DNA of 64,000 nt from Thalassobium sp. R2A62 (GTDB lineage Bacteria; Pseudomonadota; Alphaproteobacteria; Rhodobacterales; Rhodobacteraceae). The translations under genes and the position numbers were made by a program. Positions 27,854 to 37,411 of this stretch are shown here, piece by piece. The DNA lies in NCBI RefSeq assembly GCF_000161835.1, contig NZ_GG697169.2, forward strand, positions 2,422,575 to 2,486,574, written 5' to 3'. Every line of letters begins with the position of its first letter. The stretch's first letter is position 1. The notes below the pieces were generated by a model that saw only the letters and a list, made by a program, of their open reading frames with translations, ran no database searches and was not told the DNA's origin.

Positions 27854-28674
27854 TACACTGCTCCTACTGACGTTTCTGCGCCCTGGCGCGATACAAGCTC
27901 TTTGGCGAGCGCGCGATACGCGATACTTCCTTTTGATGTCGGCTCATATTCAATCACCGGCATTGCAAAAGATGGCGCCTCACTGACGCGGACATTGCGG
28001 GGAATAACTGTTTTGAAAACAAGATCTTGTAGATTATCGCGTGCATCTTGTTCGACTTGTTGAGATAGATTGTTTCGGGCGTCGTACATTGTCAGAACAA
28101 CCCCCTCGATCCGCAGCTTTGGGTTCGCAACTTGACGCACGTCTCTTATCGTCAACATCAGTTGAGACAGACCTTCAAGCGCAAAGAACTCGCTTTGCAA
28201 CGGCACCAGAACCGAATCTGACGCAACCATTGCGTTTACTGTCAGCAAGTTCAGCGACGGCGGGCAATCAATCAAAATGTAGTCAAAGCCAAAATCGTCG
28301 AGAAGCGGCTGCCGAAGCGCATCAAACAATAGGAAACTGCGCTTTTCGTTGTTCATAAGCTCGATATCGGCAGAGCTAAGGTCTGTTGTTGCCGGTACGA
28401 TCTCTAGGTTATCAACATCTGTTGGCTGGATCGCGTCCATTGGGCGCGCATCTCCAAGCAGAAACTCATAGGTAGTAACTTCTCGAGATGCTGGCGAAAT
28501 TCCCAATCCTGTTGATGCGTTGCCCTGTGGATCAAGATCAACCAACAACGTTCGGTAACCCAGTTTCGCCAGAGACGCCCCAAGATTGATGGTCGTTGTC
28601 GTTTTGCCAACACCGCCTTTTTGATTTGCGACCGCAATAATACGGCAAGGCTTTGATCTTGTTGTATCAGACAC
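27853..28674 (-). CDS. parA: Chromosome-partitioning ATPase ParA
   Basis: 273 residues. Deviant Walker A KGGVGKTTTTINLGASLA near residue 20, then LVDLDPQGNASTGLG and the IDCPPSLNLLTVNAM Walker B region. This is the chromosomal ParA (Soj) form, which moves ParB-parS complexes to segregate origins. It starts 8 nt inside the end of rsmG; order mnmG-rsmG-parA-parB is the classic origin-proximal arrangement. Confidence 0.95.
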   Translation of the reverse strand: MSDTTRSKPCRIIAVANQKGGVGKTTTTINLGASLAKLGYRTLLVDLDPQGNASTGLGISPASREVTTYEFLLGDARPMDAIQPTDVDNLEIVPATTDLSSADIELMNNEKRSFLLFDALRQPLLDDFGFDYILIDCPPSLNLLTVNAMVASDSVLVPLQSEFFALEGLSQLMLTIRDVRQVANPKLRIEGVVLTMYDARNNLSQQVEQDARDNLQDLVFKTVIPRNVRVSEAPSFAMPVIEYEPTSKGSIAYRALAKELVSRQGAETSVGAV

Positions 28675-29278
28675 GACGAAGCTCGCTTATTTTTAGTGTT
28701 TTGGCGTGAGGGTCCGTTTTACTTGGAAATACCTCAAGATCAAACACCCATCTCTTACGTGCTTCATCTATTTCACTTTGAAAACTCATGCCCTTTTGGA
28801 ATAGCGCAATGCCATTAGCTGCAAGGTGTTTTTCCGCAAAGCTAAGCAACACATCCAACTTAGCAAGCGCGCGCGCGGATAAAATAGATGCACGCTGCGG
28901 CTTAACAGATTCGATCCGATCCGAAACAACCGAAATTGAACTGCATCCAAGCTCGAGCGCGGCTGTTCTTAGAAATGCGGCCTTGCGCTTGTCGCTCTCG
29001 ATGAGGGTAATAACTGCGTCAGGCGATCGTTCGGCCAAAATTAGCGCCGCAACAACCCCCGGAAGCCCCCCGCCACTACCGAGATCAACCCAATGAATGA
29101 TACCATCTGGAGCAAAATCCACGATCTGCGCAGAATCTTCGATGTGTCGAACCCAAATGTCCGTCAGTGTCGACTTGGCGACAACATTGATGACCGGATT
29201 CCACTTAAGGATCAGCGATTCATATGCCTTAAGCCGGTCGATTGTTTCACGTGAAACATTCTCTTCTAACCAACTCAT
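28667..29278 (-). CDS. rsmG: 16S rRNA m7G527 methyltransferase RsmG
   Basis: 203 residues. The SAM-binding motif [18 protein letters not shown] lies near residue 65, with '[25 protein letters not shown]' upstream. It methylates 16S rRNA G527 (E. coli numbering). Residues [10 protein letters not shown] near the N-terminus are encoded by a perfect parS site (29243-29258), a well-known feature of origin-proximal rsmG genes. The start overlaps the mnmG stop by 4 nt. Confidence 0.94.
   Translation of the reverse strand: MSWLEENVSRETIDRLKAYESLILKWNPVINVVAKSTLTDIWVRHIEDSAQIVDFAPDGIIHWVDLGSGGGLPGVVAALILAERSPDAVITLIESDKRKAAFLRTAALELGCSSISVVSDRIESVKPQRASILSARALAKLDVLLSFAEKHLAANGIALFQKGMSFQSEIDEARKRWVFDLEVFPSKTDPHAKTLKISELRRV
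29243..29258. other. parS centromere site 1, within rsmG
   Basis: Perfect 16-bp palindrome TGTTTCACGTGAAACA, identical to the universal chromosomal parS consensus. It sits in codons near the rsmG start and lies about 5 kb from the proposed origin. It is the ParB loading site. Confidence 0.95.
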
Positions 29279-31137
29279 GCTGACTTTCTCTTTTCCAGCT
29301 GACGGAGTTTGGACAATATCAAAGTGAGGGCCGCAGGCGTCATTCCTTCAATTCGGCCAGCTTGCCCAAGGTTCTCAGGCTTTGCTCGGTCAAGCTTAAC
29401 AGCAAGCTCGTTCGACAAACCATTCATCCCTGCAAAGATCATCGTGTCAGGAATCTTAGTCTTCTTCTCTTTTTCAAGCGCAAGCGCATCACGCATCTGC
29501 CTCTCAACGTATTGAAAATAAAGCGCATCTTTGGAAATTTGCACCTGAATCTCTTCTTTGACACGCGACAGCGCAGGGACGACCAAACGAACGTGATCTA
29601 AACTAACGTTCGGGATGGATAGTGCTGAGAAGGCGGTTCTCCGCCGCCCATCCGGATTAATGTCCACACCGACGGAATGCAGCTGGCGCGCTGTCACAGT
29701 CGCTTCGTCCAAAATACTCTTCGCACGCGCGAGTGCATCCTGCTTTTCTAGAAAGCTCGCCGCCTGACGTTCGCCCAGCAAGCCAAGATGAATTGCCCTT
29801 GGGGACAGCCTTTGATCCGCATTATCAGCACGAAGCGTCAGCCGGAACTCGGCGCGCGACGTAAACATGCGGTATGGTTCTGTCACTCCCCGCGTCGTGA
29901 GATCATCAATCATCACACCAATATATGAATTCACCCGATCGAACGTCTGCTGTTCTTTGTTCTGAGCACGAAGAGCAGAATTTAGGCCAGCGACGAGTCC
30001 CTGAGCGGCAGCTTCTTCATATCCGGTAGTGCCGTTGATTTGCCCAGCCAAGTACAACCCTGGCATTTCCCGTGTTTCCAGCGTCGATCTCAATCCGCGT
30101 GGGTCGAGGTAGTCATATTCAATCGCATAACCCGCCTGAAGAATAACCGCCTTCTCAAGCCCAAAAATCGAATGAACATAGTCATACTGCACATCCAGTG
30201 GCAGCGATGTCGAAATGCCGTTTGGATAAATGACATTGTCACTCAGGCTTTCCGGCTCAAGAAAAATTTGATGCGAAGATTTCTCAGCGAAACGCACAAC
30301 TTTGTCTTCAATCGAAGGGCAATACCGCGGACCAACTCCATCGATCTGACCGCCGTACATAGCTGATTTATCGAGATTTTTCTGAATAATATCGTGCGTT
30401 TGTTCATTTGTATGCGTCACACCACAAGAGATTTGAGGCGTGTCAGTTGAGCGTGTTGAAAATGAAAAGAACGAAGGTTCATTATCTCCATCTTGTCGGT
30501 CCAGGCCATCCCAATTGATTGTCTTGCCGTCTAGCCGTGGCGGCGTCCCAGTCTTGAGCCGACCCAATTCAAAGCCAAGACTATCGATTTGTTCGGCGAG
30601 TTTGATAGCTGGGGCATCGCCCATACGGCCACCCGATCTTGATTCCGGGCCGATGTGAATCTTTCCACGCAAAAACGTACCTGCTGTGAGAACAACAGAA
30701 TATGCTGAAATGACAGTCCCATCCGCCAGCTTGACCCCAGTGACTTCTCCGGCGTCAATTTCCAACGCAGCAACTTCAGCCTCACAAAGCTCTAAGTTCT
30801 GTTGAGCCTTCATTTCACACAGCATGGTTTCGCGGTAGATCTTCCGATCTGCTTGGGCCCGCGGCCCCTGCACTGCTGGCCCCTTCCGGCGGTTCAGCAG
30901 TCGAAATTGGATACCTGCCTTGTCAGCGACACGCCCCATGACGCCGCCTAGCGCGTCAATTTCTCGAACAAGGTGCCCTTTTCCCAAACCACCAATCGCG
31001 GGATTACAGGACATAACGCCAATATCAGCAAGTTTGAGCGTCACCAAAAGTGTCCTTGCGCCCGCCCGAGCGGAGGCAGAAGCCGCATCACAACCTGCGT
31101 GGCCGCCTCCAACAACAACAACATCAAATTGTTTCAC
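29275..31137 (-). CDS. mnmG: tRNA uridine-5-carboxymethylaminomethyl synthesis enzyme MnmG
   Basis: 620 residues from the GTG at 31137, which has GAGGAG 8 nt upstream; a GTG at 31146 has that same sequence directly against it and so cannot use it. FAD-binding [21 protein letters not shown] lies at the N-terminus, then [17 protein letters not shown], with ATGLEAIERQ-type elements later. With MnmE it modifies U34 of certain tRNAs. The start codon lies inside a perfect parS site. It starts 13 nt downstream of mnmE's stop and overlaps rsmG by 4 nt. Confidence 0.93.
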   Translation of the reverse strand: MKQFDVVVVGGGHAGCDAASASARAGARTLLVTLKLADIGVMSCNPAIGGLGKGHLVREIDALGGVMGRVADKAGIQFRLLNRRKGPAVQGPRAQADRKIYRETMLCEMKAQQNLELCEAEVAALEIDAGEVTGVKLADGTVISAYSVVLTAGTFLRGKIHIGPESRSGGRMGDAPAIKLAEQIDSLGFELGRLKTGTPPRLDGKTINWDGLDRQDGDNEPSFFSFSTRSTDTPQISCGVTHTNEQTHDIIQKNLDKSAMYGGQIDGVGPRYCPSIEDKVVRFAEKSSHQIFLEPESLSDNVIYPNGISTSLPLDVQYDYVHSIFGLEKAVILQAGYAIEYDYLDPRGLRSTLETREMPGLYLAGQINGTTGYEEAAAQGLVAGLNSALRAQNKEQQTFDRVNSYIGVMIDDLTTRGVTEPYRMFTSRAEFRLTLRADNADQRLSPRAIHLGLLGERQAASFLEKQDALARAKSILDEATVTARQLHSVGVDINPDGRRRTAFSALSIPNVSLDHVRLVVPALSRVKEEIQVQISKDALYFQYVERQMRDALALEKEKKTKIPDTMIFAGMNGLSNELAVKLDRAKPENLGQAGRIEGMTPAALTLILSKLRQLEKRKSA

Positions 31138-31145
31138 GTGAAACA
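31130..31145. other. parS centromere site 2, at the mnmG start codon
   Basis: Perfect 16-bp TGTTTCACGTGAAACA, the same as site 1 and 1.9 kb away. The CACGTG core contains the GTG that I take as the mnmG initiation codon, so ParB binding would cover the ribosome-binding/start region of mnmG. It lies about 3.2 kb from the nearest edge of the proposed origin. Confidence 0.95.
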
Positions 31146-31149
31146 CTCC

Positions 31150-32436
31150 TCATTTGCCGATACAAAATGACAGAAAAATCTCGGCGAGAACGTCTTCTAC
31201 GTCCATTCTGCCAACCAATGCATCAAGAGACTTGATCCCATCCCTAATATTCTCAGACAAGATTTCTTCCAAATAGTCACCAACTTCTATCATATCCGTA
31301 ACAGCGGTTAGCGAATTTAATCCGTCTATCAGCGCTACACGGTGACGTTCCTTGATAGCCAGACCGGCACCTGATGCTCTGTGGCCCAGTTTATTGGCCA
31401 CTCGAGCCAGCAATTCGGACACTCCAAAGCCAGAAAGCCCAGAAATTTCCTTGTTTGGATCCGCACCCTGATCTGAATGTGCCACGAGCGCTTCATCACC
31501 CTCAAGCAGTTCAATTTCTGGCAACTTGCCATCAATCGACAAAACAACTCTCAGGTCTGCTTGGGCTGCGCGATCTAATGCCCGGCGAATACCAATCTGT
31601 TCAACAGCACTGTCAGCGTCGTGCAGACCTGCCGTGTCCAGAAACGTAACGGGCAAACCCCCAAGATCGATTTTGACCTCAATGATATCACGCGTTGTGC
31701 CAGCATATTCAGATGTTATCGCTGCATCCCGCCCAGCGATTGCATTTAGCAAGGTTGATTTTCCGACATTTGGCGCACCAACAATGGCGACCTCAAACCC
31801 ATCCCGAACCCGCTCAGCTATCTCCACACCGGCCGCTTCTAAGCTCAACTCTTTGCGAACTGCCTCAAGTAGCTCTTTAACTTCGGGCATTACATCCGTC
31901 GGAACATCTTCATCAGCAAAATCGATCGTCGCCTCGACCAAGGACACAGCACGGATCAAACGCTGGCGCCATACATCAGCCTTTGCACCAAGAGCACCAT
32001 CAAACACACGGATAGCCTGAATGCGCTGAGCTTCTGTTTCGGCTTCAATGAGATCTGAGAGGCCCTCAACTTGGGTCAAATCCAAGCAGCCATTTTCTAG
32101 GGCGCGGCGTGTAAACTCTCCGGCTTCCGCCGCCACAAATCCCTCTAGTAGAGAGAGCTGCCGCAACACCGCCTGAGTGATCGCTGGCGAGCCATGAAGC
32201 TGAAGCTCTACGACATCCTCACCCGTAAAGCTTGCACCAGCTACGAAGGTTAAAACCAACGCCTGATCCAACAAGTCGCCCTCAGGCGTTCGCACAGCAC
32301 GCAACGCCATTGATTTCTCGTACTGGAGAGAGCCGACAAGTTTCGAGACCCCAGAGAACGCGTCTGCGCCTGAGATACGGATAATCGCAACGCCTGCTTT
32401 ACCATGCGCTGTCGCAAGGGCAAAAATTGTGTTCAT
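31150..32436 (-). CDS. mnmE: tRNA modification GTPase MnmE
   Basis: 428 residues from the ATG at 32436 (MNTIFALATAHGKAGVAIIR). The N-terminal formyl-THF-binding domain is followed by the G domain with P-loop GAPNVGKSTLLNAIAGRDAAI, then SEYAGTTRDIIE and the FLDTAGLHDAD G3 motif. The C-terminal FCIGK is the catalytic-Cys signature. It is the partner of MnmG in U34 modification. It sits between rho and mnmG in the origin-proximal cluster. Confidence 0.95.
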   Translation of the reverse strand: MNTIFALATAHGKAGVAIIRISGADAFSGVSKLVGSLQYEKSMALRAVRTPEGDLLDQALVLTFVAGASFTGEDVVELQLHGSPAITQAVLRQLSLLEGFVAAEAGEFTRRALENGCLDLTQVEGLSDLIEAETEAQRIQAIRVFDGALGAKADVWRQRLIRAVSLVEATIDFADEDVPTDVMPEVKELLEAVRKELSLEAAGVEIAERVRDGFEVAIVGAPNVGKSTLLNAIAGRDAAITSEYAGTTRDIIEVKIDLGGLPVTFLDTAGLHDADSAVEQIGIRRALDRAAQADLRVVLSIDGKLPEIELLEGDEALVAHSDQGADPNKEISGLSGFGVSELLARVANKLGHRASGAGLAIKERHRVALIDGLNSLTAVTDMIEVGDYLEEILSENIRDGIKSLDALVGRMDVEDVLAEIFLSFCIGK

Positions 32437-32467
32437 TCCGGTTAACCCATTGTTATTGAACAATAAG

Positions 32468-33739
32468 TTAGGTATTCATTGAATCAAAGAAGTCCGAATT
32501 CGACTTGGTCTGTTTGAGCTTCGAAATCAGGAACTCGATCGCATCCGTGGTGCCCATTGGGTTCAGGATACGGCGCAAGACATACGTCTTTTGCAAGTCG
32601 ATCTTGTCCACCAGCAGTTCTTCTTTCCGAGTACCGGACTTGAGAATATCCATCGCTGGGAAAACGCGTTTGTCTGCAACTTTACGATCCAGAACAATTT
32701 CCGAGTTACCCGTACCTTTGAATTCTTCAAAGATGACTTCGTCCATCCGGCTGCCTGTATCAATCAGGGCCGTCGCGATGATCGTCAAAGACCCGCCTTC
32801 TTCGATGTTACGTGCTGCACCAAAGAAACGTTTTGGCCGCTGTAAAGCATTGGCATCAACACCACCTGTAAGAACCTTACCAGACGACGGAACAGTCGTG
32901 TTGAACGCACGCCCCAAGCGTGTGATCGAATCGAGCAAAATCACCACATCGCGTTTGTGCTCAACCAGACGTTTAGCCTTTTCGATCACCATCTCTGATA
33001 CAGCAACGTGACGCGATGCTGGTTCATCAAACGTCGAACTAACGACCTCGCCTTTTACGGACCGCTGCATGTCGGTCACCTCTTCTGGGCGCTCATCGAT
33101 CAAGAGAACGATCAGATAACACTCAGGGTGGTTCTTTTCGATGCTAGACGCGATGTTCTGCAACAAGACTGTCTTACCTGTCCGTGGTGGCGCCACGATC
33201 AATGAACGCTGGCCCTTACCAATCGGCGATACCAGATCGATAATCCGAGCCGAGCGGTCCTTGATCGTAGGATCTGCGACTTCCATGTTAAGACGCTCGT
33301 CAGGATAGAGAGGCGTCAGGTTATCAAAGGCGACCTTGTGCTTGGCACGCTCTGGTTCTTCGAAATTGATGCTCTCTACTTTTGTCAGACAGAAATAGCG
33401 TTCGGTATCATTTGGTTCTTGGATCACACCCATAACCGTGTCGCCGGTCCGCAACGAAAGCTGGCGGATCATGTCAGGCGAAACATAGATGTCATCGGGA
33501 CCCGGCAAATAGTTAGCTTCTGGCGACCGCAGAAAACCAAATCCGTCCTGCAGAACCTCTAGAACACCATCGCCACCAATGATCCAATCATCTTCAGCCC
33601 GCTCCTTGAGGATCGAGAACATCATGTCCCCTTTCCGCATGGTCGATGCGTTTTCGATCTCAAGCTCTTCCGCCATCGACAACAGGTCTTTGGGGCTTTG
33701 AGCTTTTAGATCGGACAGGTTCAAACGGTCTTGGGTCAT
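32468..33739 (-). CDS. rho: Transcription termination factor Rho
   Basis: 423 residues from the ATG at 33739 ([14 protein letters not shown]). N-terminal domain with a cold-shock-like RNA-binding fold ('[24 protein letters not shown]'), then an ATPase core with P-loop [15 protein letters not shown], and [10 protein letters not shown] and [20 protein letters not shown] elements. It is a hexameric RNA helicase ending transcripts. It lies between mnmE and hemJ, as in many alphaproteobacterial origin regions. Confidence 0.95.
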   Translation of the reverse strand: MTQDRLNLSDLKAQSPKDLLSMAEELEIENASTMRKGDMMFSILKERAEDDWIIGGDGVLEVLQDGFGFLRSPEANYLPGPDDIYVSPDMIRQLSLRTGDTVMGVIQEPNDTERYFCLTKVESINFEEPERAKHKVAFDNLTPLYPDERLNMEVADPTIKDRSARIIDLVSPIGKGQRSLIVAPPRTGKTVLLQNIASSIEKNHPECYLIVLLIDERPEEVTDMQRSVKGEVVSSTFDEPASRHVAVSEMVIEKAKRLVEHKRDVVILLDSITRLGRAFNTTVPSSGKVLTGGVDANALQRPKRFFGAARNIEEGGSLTIIATALIDTGSRMDEVIFEEFKGTGNSEIVLDRKVADKRVFPAMDILKSGTRKEELLVDKIDLQKTYVLRRILNPMGTTDAIEFLISKLKQTKSNSDFFDSMNT

Positions 33740-33857
33740 GACAATCCTATGAATCCCAATCAAATCGATTGAGATTGCTTACTTTGAATTTGGAAACATG
33801 TGCCAGAACAGGCAACGCGATCTACCTAAGCAACCAGCCATTCAAAGTCAAATTTTT

Positions 33858-34301
33858 CTAGAAGGGACGAACAATCACCGAGATGACAATGATGAACATC
33901 AAAACGGTTGGGACCTCGTTCATCATTCGGTAAGTACGACCCGTTCTCGTATTTTCACCGCTGACAAAATCTTTGCGACGTGCACCAAGCCATCCATGCA
34001 TCGCTGTCAATCCTATCACTGACAACAACTTGAACCATGGCCATATCATCGACCAGTCAATGACACCTGGAATAGAAACCAACAGTATTCCGAAGACCCA
34101 CGTCGAAATCATCGCAGGGTTCATGATCACCTTGATCAATCGTACTTCCATCGTCTGAAACATCTGATCTGTCGCAGATCCCTGCTCTACCTGTTCAGTG
34201 TGATAAACATACAGACGAGGCAAGTAGAACATGCCTGCCATCCAAGCGATGACTGAAATGATATGAAACGCTTTGATCCATGGATAAAATTCGATCAGCA
34301 T
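33858..34301 (-). CDS. hemJ: Protoporphyrinogen IX oxidase HemJ (UPF0093)
   Basis: 147 residues, with about four transmembrane segments. The N-terminal 'WIKAFHIISVIAWMAGMFYLPRLYVYH' carries the conserved His in helix 1 and the PRLYVYH motif of the HemJ family, and 'WLGARRKDFVSGENTRTGRTYRMMNEVP' is the conserved C-terminal loop. HemJ is the heme b-containing enzyme that oxidises protoporphyrinogen IX in bacteria without HemG or HemY. It is the last gene before the origin region, on the minus strand. Confidence 0.9.
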   Translation of the reverse strand: MLIEFYPWIKAFHIISVIAWMAGMFYLPRLYVYHTEQVEQGSATDQMFQTMEVRLIKVIMNPAMISTWVFGILLVSIPGVIDWSMIWPWFKLLSVIGLTAMHGWLGARRKDFVSGENTRTGRTYRMMNEVPTVLMFIIVISVIVRPF

Positions 34302-34693
34302 AGTTGGCCTCTTAGCAATGTCTCTCCTCTTGATAAATAATAAAGATAAGAATGAAAGATGATGTTTTTGTAGGAAGCAGGAATTCTGTGGATTATCGTT
34401 CTGTCCACAGAGTTCTTCACAGTGGTGCGCAAAGGATTTTTGGATGTAGCAGATACATCAAACACCTGATTTCTTTGTCTCTTGACGACACAGCTTCTGT
34501 AGGAATCTGGGGATAAAATTGTATCTTGCACGAACAACCACCATCAGGTCGACGCCAGAGATATCCTTATCCACGAGGGATAATTTTCTGAACAACAGAC
34601 TGGCATGGTCAGTATTTCCTCAGAACAGGCTTTGTGATTTGCGCCGCACAAGTTACAGCCAACCCAGAACATAAGTTGTCCACAGGGTTATAA
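34302..34693. other. Chromosomal replication origin (oriC) candidate
   Basis: A 392-bp gap without a coding frame that makes sense. It contains an AT-rich stretch (34325-34366) and at least seven sequences close to the DnaA box TTATCCACA. On the plus strand: CTGTCCACA 34401-34409, TTCTTCACA 34413-34421, TTATCCACG 34567-34575 and TTGTCCACA 34676-34684. On the minus strand: TAATCCACA (34395-34387), TTATCCCCA (34516-34508) and TTATCCCTC (34583-34575). It lies between hemJ and maf, with parABS nearby and genes on both sides pointing away, as at alphaproteobacterial origins. Exact borders and initiator-binding sites beyond DnaA cannot be set from sequence. Confidence 0.8.
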
Positions 34694-35293
34694 ATGACGC
34701 CAACTATCATCCTCGCCTCGGCTTCTTCGATCAGGAGGACCCTTTTTGAAAACGCAGGTGTTCCTGTTCAAACAGACGTGGCTCGCATTGATGAGCAATC
34801 GATCAAGGCCTCTTTACTAGCAGAGGGCGCAAAGCCGCGCGACATCGCCGACACACTCGCCGAGATGAAAGCGAGAAAGATCGCCTCTAAGAATCCGCAG
34901 GCGTTGGTCATTGGCTGCGATCAGGTCCTCGATTTTGAAGGCGCGCTGTTGTCTAAACCGCGATCTCAGGATGAAGCAATTGACCAATTGTCCAAGATGA
35001 AAGGCAAGACTCACAAACTTCTCTCCGCCGCCGTCATCTACGAGGACAACAAACCAGTATGGCGTTCTGTTGGTCAGGTACGCATCCATTTTGGACAGCC
35101 ATCAGACACGTACCTAGCGGACTATGTTGCTCGAAATTGGGATAGCATTCAGCATTCGGTGGGTGCCTATAAACTAGAAGAAGAAGGCGCCAGACTGATT
35201 GCACGCTTAGAGGGTGACTATTTTACCGTTCTGGGTCTGCCACTCTTAGATATCTTGTCTTACTTCTCACTTCGGGGGATCATTGCCACATGA
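34694..35293 (+). CDS. Maf-like nucleotide pyrophosphatase
   Basis: 199 residues. The N-terminal ASASSIRRTLFENAGVP is the Maf-family signature. It is followed by VIGCDQVL and a metal-binding Glu/Asp set in the family's dNTP/UTP pyrophosphatase fold. Substrate preference (dTTP/UTP or m7GTP type) cannot be assigned. The ATG at 34694 lies 10 nt after a DnaA-box-like sequence that ends the origin region. It is first gene of a maf-aroE-coaE-dnaQ operon joined by 4-nt overlaps and a 3-nt gap. Confidence 0.9.
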   Translation: MTPTIILASASSIRRTLFENAGVPVQTDVARIDEQSIKASLLAEGAKPRDIADTLAEMKARKIASKNPQALVIGCDQVLDFEGALLSKPRSQDEAIDQLSKMKGKTHKLLSAAVIYEDNKPVWRSVGQVRIHFGQPSDTYLADYVARNWDSIQHSVGAYKLEEEGARLIARLEGDYFTVLGLPLLDILSYFSLRGIIAT

Positions 35294-36123
35294 CCGATCA
35301 TAAAATCCCACTCGCCGGCGTCATTGGGTCTCCGATTGCGCACTCCAAATCTCCTGCCCTTCATGGCCACTGGCTTAAAACCTATGGGTTAAAAGGCGCG
35401 TACATTCCTATGGATGTCACGGACAGCAATCTGGAAGAGGTTATTCGGATGCTGCCCAAGATGGGGTTCGTTGGGGTCAACATAACGATCCCACACAAAG
35501 TCGCAGCATTGTGGATTGCGGATCAGATGACCGATCGCGCCACACTGATCGGTGCCGCAAACACTTTGATTTTTCGACGCGATGGTAAAATCCACGCTGA
35601 CAACACTGATGGATACGGCTTCATTGCTAACCTGAAACAGGGCGCGCCCGGGTGGCAACCTGCTAGTGGCGCAGCTGTTGTTTTGGGTGCAGGCGGTGCA
35701 GCACGTGCGGTTATTGCGTCTTTGATTGAGGCCGGGACGACTCGGATCATCCTGACAAACCGGACGCGCTTAAAGGCAGAGGGTTTGAAGTCTGAATTCG
35801 GCTCAAAGGTCGAAGTTGTTGATTGGGTCCAAGCTGGAAATGTCTTGGAAGAGGCAACGACAGTTATCAACACAACGTCACTTGGAATGACAGGTGCGCC
35901 AGAGTTCCGAGTGCCACTTGATGGATTGAGACCGGGAACAGTCGTTACTGATATCGTCTATACCCCGCTCAAGACCCGCCTCTTGCAAGAAGCGGAACAA
36001 GCCGGCTGTATCACTGTCGATGGTTTGGGCATGCTGTTGCATCAGGCAGTTCCAGCATTTGAACGCTGGTTTGGTGTTCGGCCAGAGGTCGACGTTAACA
36101 CACGTTCCGCTGTTTTGGGATGA
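35290..36123 (+). CDS. aroE: Shikimate dehydrogenase
   Basis: 277 residues. The substrate-site motif GVIGSPIAHSKSPALH is at the N-terminus, NITIPHKVAA in the middle, and the NADP-binding VVLGAGGAARAVIASLIEAG near residue 130, with the DGLGMLLHQA C-terminal motif. It reduces 3-dehydroshikimate in the aromatic pathway. It overlaps maf and coaE by 4 nt each (ATGA), so translation is coupled. Confidence 0.95.
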   Translation: MTDHKIPLAGVIGSPIAHSKSPALHGHWLKTYGLKGAYIPMDVTDSNLEEVIRMLPKMGFVGVNITIPHKVAALWIADQMTDRATLIGAANTLIFRRDGKIHADNTDGYGFIANLKQGAPGWQPASGAAVVLGAGGAARAVIASLIEAGTTRIILTNRTRLKAEGLKSEFGSKVEVVDWVQAGNVLEEATTVINTTSLGMTGAPEFRVPLDGLRPGTVVTDIVYTPLKTRLLQEAEQAGCITVDGLGMLLHQAVPAFERWFGVRPEVDVNTRSAVLG

Positions 36124-36701
36124 CTCTGCTGCTGGGCCTCACCGGGTCGATCGGGATGGGGAAATCAACAACGGCCGCGATGTTTGCTGATTTTGGCGTC
36201 GACGTATGGGATGCCGATGCAGCAGTTCACCAGATGTACGCCAAAGATGGCGTCGCTGTTGCCCTAATCGCAGAAATTGCACCCTCGGCGGTTATCCATG
36301 GCGCAGTTTCACGGCCAGAACTCAAAACGCTGATTACCCAGGACCCGACGCTTTTGGGCCAGATCGAGAAAATCGTTCACCCGCTTGTTGCCCAAGACCG
36401 CGCAGATTTCATCGAAGGGTCTCAGACGGATATTCTCTTGTTCGATATCCCACTGTTATACGAGACCGGCGCTGATCAGTGGCTGGACTATGTGGTATGC
36501 GTTGATGTGGATGCAGAGACGCAAAAGTCACGGATCTTGGGTCGGCGCACGATGACCGAAAAACAACTCACGGTGATTTTGAACAAACAGATGCCCAACG
36601 ATGAAAAATGTGCTCGTGCGGACTTTGTCATACCCACAAATTCGCTAGATGAGGCCCGTGCGGCTGTGCATTATGTCGTAGAAACGCTAAGAGGCACATA
36701 A
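36120..36701 (+). CDS. coaE: Dephospho-CoA kinase
   Basis: 193 residues. P-loop GLTGSIGMGKSTTAAMF at the N-terminus, DADAAVHQMY adenylate-site motif, and the FDIPLLYETG segment typical of CoaE. It catalyses the last CoA biosynthesis step. It overlaps aroE by 4 nt and lies 3 nt from dnaQ. Confidence 0.94.
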   Translation: MTLLLGLTGSIGMGKSTTAAMFADFGVDVWDADAAVHQMYAKDGVAVALIAEIAPSAVIHGAVSRPELKTLITQDPTLLGQIEKIVHPLVAQDRADFIEGSQTDILLFDIPLLYETGADQWLDYVVCVDVDAETQKSRILGRRTMTEKQLTVILNKQMPNDEKCARADFVIPTNSLDEARAAVHYVVETLRGT

Positions 36702-36704
36702 ATC

Positions 36705-37400
36705 ATGCGCGAAATCGTACTCGATACGGAAACGACTGGGTTTGAACCAAACGAAGGCGACCGCATTGTCGAAATCGGTGCGGTTGAGCTGCTGAATCAC
36801 GTGCCGACCGGTCGAACCTATCATCAGTACATCAATCCCAAACGTTCAATGCCCAAAGAGGCCTTCGAAGTGCACGGTCTTGGCGATGATTTTCTAAGGG
36901 ACAAACCGTTCTTTGCGGATATCGCACAAGCGTTTGTTGATTTCGTCGGAACAGACAAGATGATCATTCATAATGCAGCGTTCGACATGAAATTCTTGAA
37001 CGCCGAGTTGGGCTGGGTCAACCGCCCCTTGCTTCCAATGGACCAAGCGCTCGACACGCTTGCGATTGCACGGCGCCGTTTTCCTGGATCGCCCGCGTCT
37101 CTTGATGCGCTGTGTCGTCGGTTTGGTATCGATAACTCGTCGCGCACGCTCCACGGGGCGCTTTTGGATAGTGAAATTCTGGCAGAAGTTTATCTCGAAC
37201 TCATCGGAGGACGTCAGCCAGACTTTGGGCTGAACACCGCACCGAAAGAAGAGAAAAAGTTTGTCACTTCGACGACAGACAATCGACCCAAGTCGCGCTC
37301 AACGCCGTTGGTGTCATTGTTGTCCGAGGAAGAAGCCACCGCCCACTCTGCCTTTGTCGACAAGTTGGGCGATGACGTTCTTTGGAAAAAACTGACTTAA
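36705..37400 (+). CDS. dnaQ: DNA polymerase III epsilon subunit (3'-5' proofreading exonuclease)
   Basis: 231 residues. Exonuclease motif I LDTETTGFEP (catalytic Asp and Glu) at residues 5-14; motif II IIHNAAFDMKFLNAEL near residue 85; motif III SSRTLHGALLDSEILAEVY near residue 145 with the catalytic His and Asp. The C-terminal tail is low-complexity, as in proofreading subunits that bind the alpha subunit. It is last gene of the maf operon and converges on secB; both stop codons lie within or beside one hairpin. Confidence 0.93.
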   Translation: MREIVLDTETTGFEPNEGDRIVEIGAVELLNHVPTGRTYHQYINPKRSMPKEAFEVHGLGDDFLRDKPFFADIAQAFVDFVGTDKMIIHNAAFDMKFLNAELGWVNRPLLPMDQALDTLAIARRRFPGSPASLDALCRRFGIDNSSRTLHGALLDSEILAEVYLELIGGRQPDFGLNTAPKEEKKFVTSTTDNRPKSRSTPLVSLLSEEEATAHSAFVDKLGDDVLWKKLT

Positions 37401-37411
37401 GCGTCAGTTTT
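37386..37411. terminator. Bidirectional terminator between dnaQ and secB
   Basis: Perfect 9-bp inverted repeat AAAACTGAC (37388-37396), loop TTAAGC, GTCAGTTTT (37403-37411), with A- and T-rich flanks giving a U tail for both strands. The dnaQ stop (37398-37400) lies in the loop and the secB stop overlaps it at 37397-37399, so the hairpin also encodes the last residues of both proteins. Confidence 0.7.
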
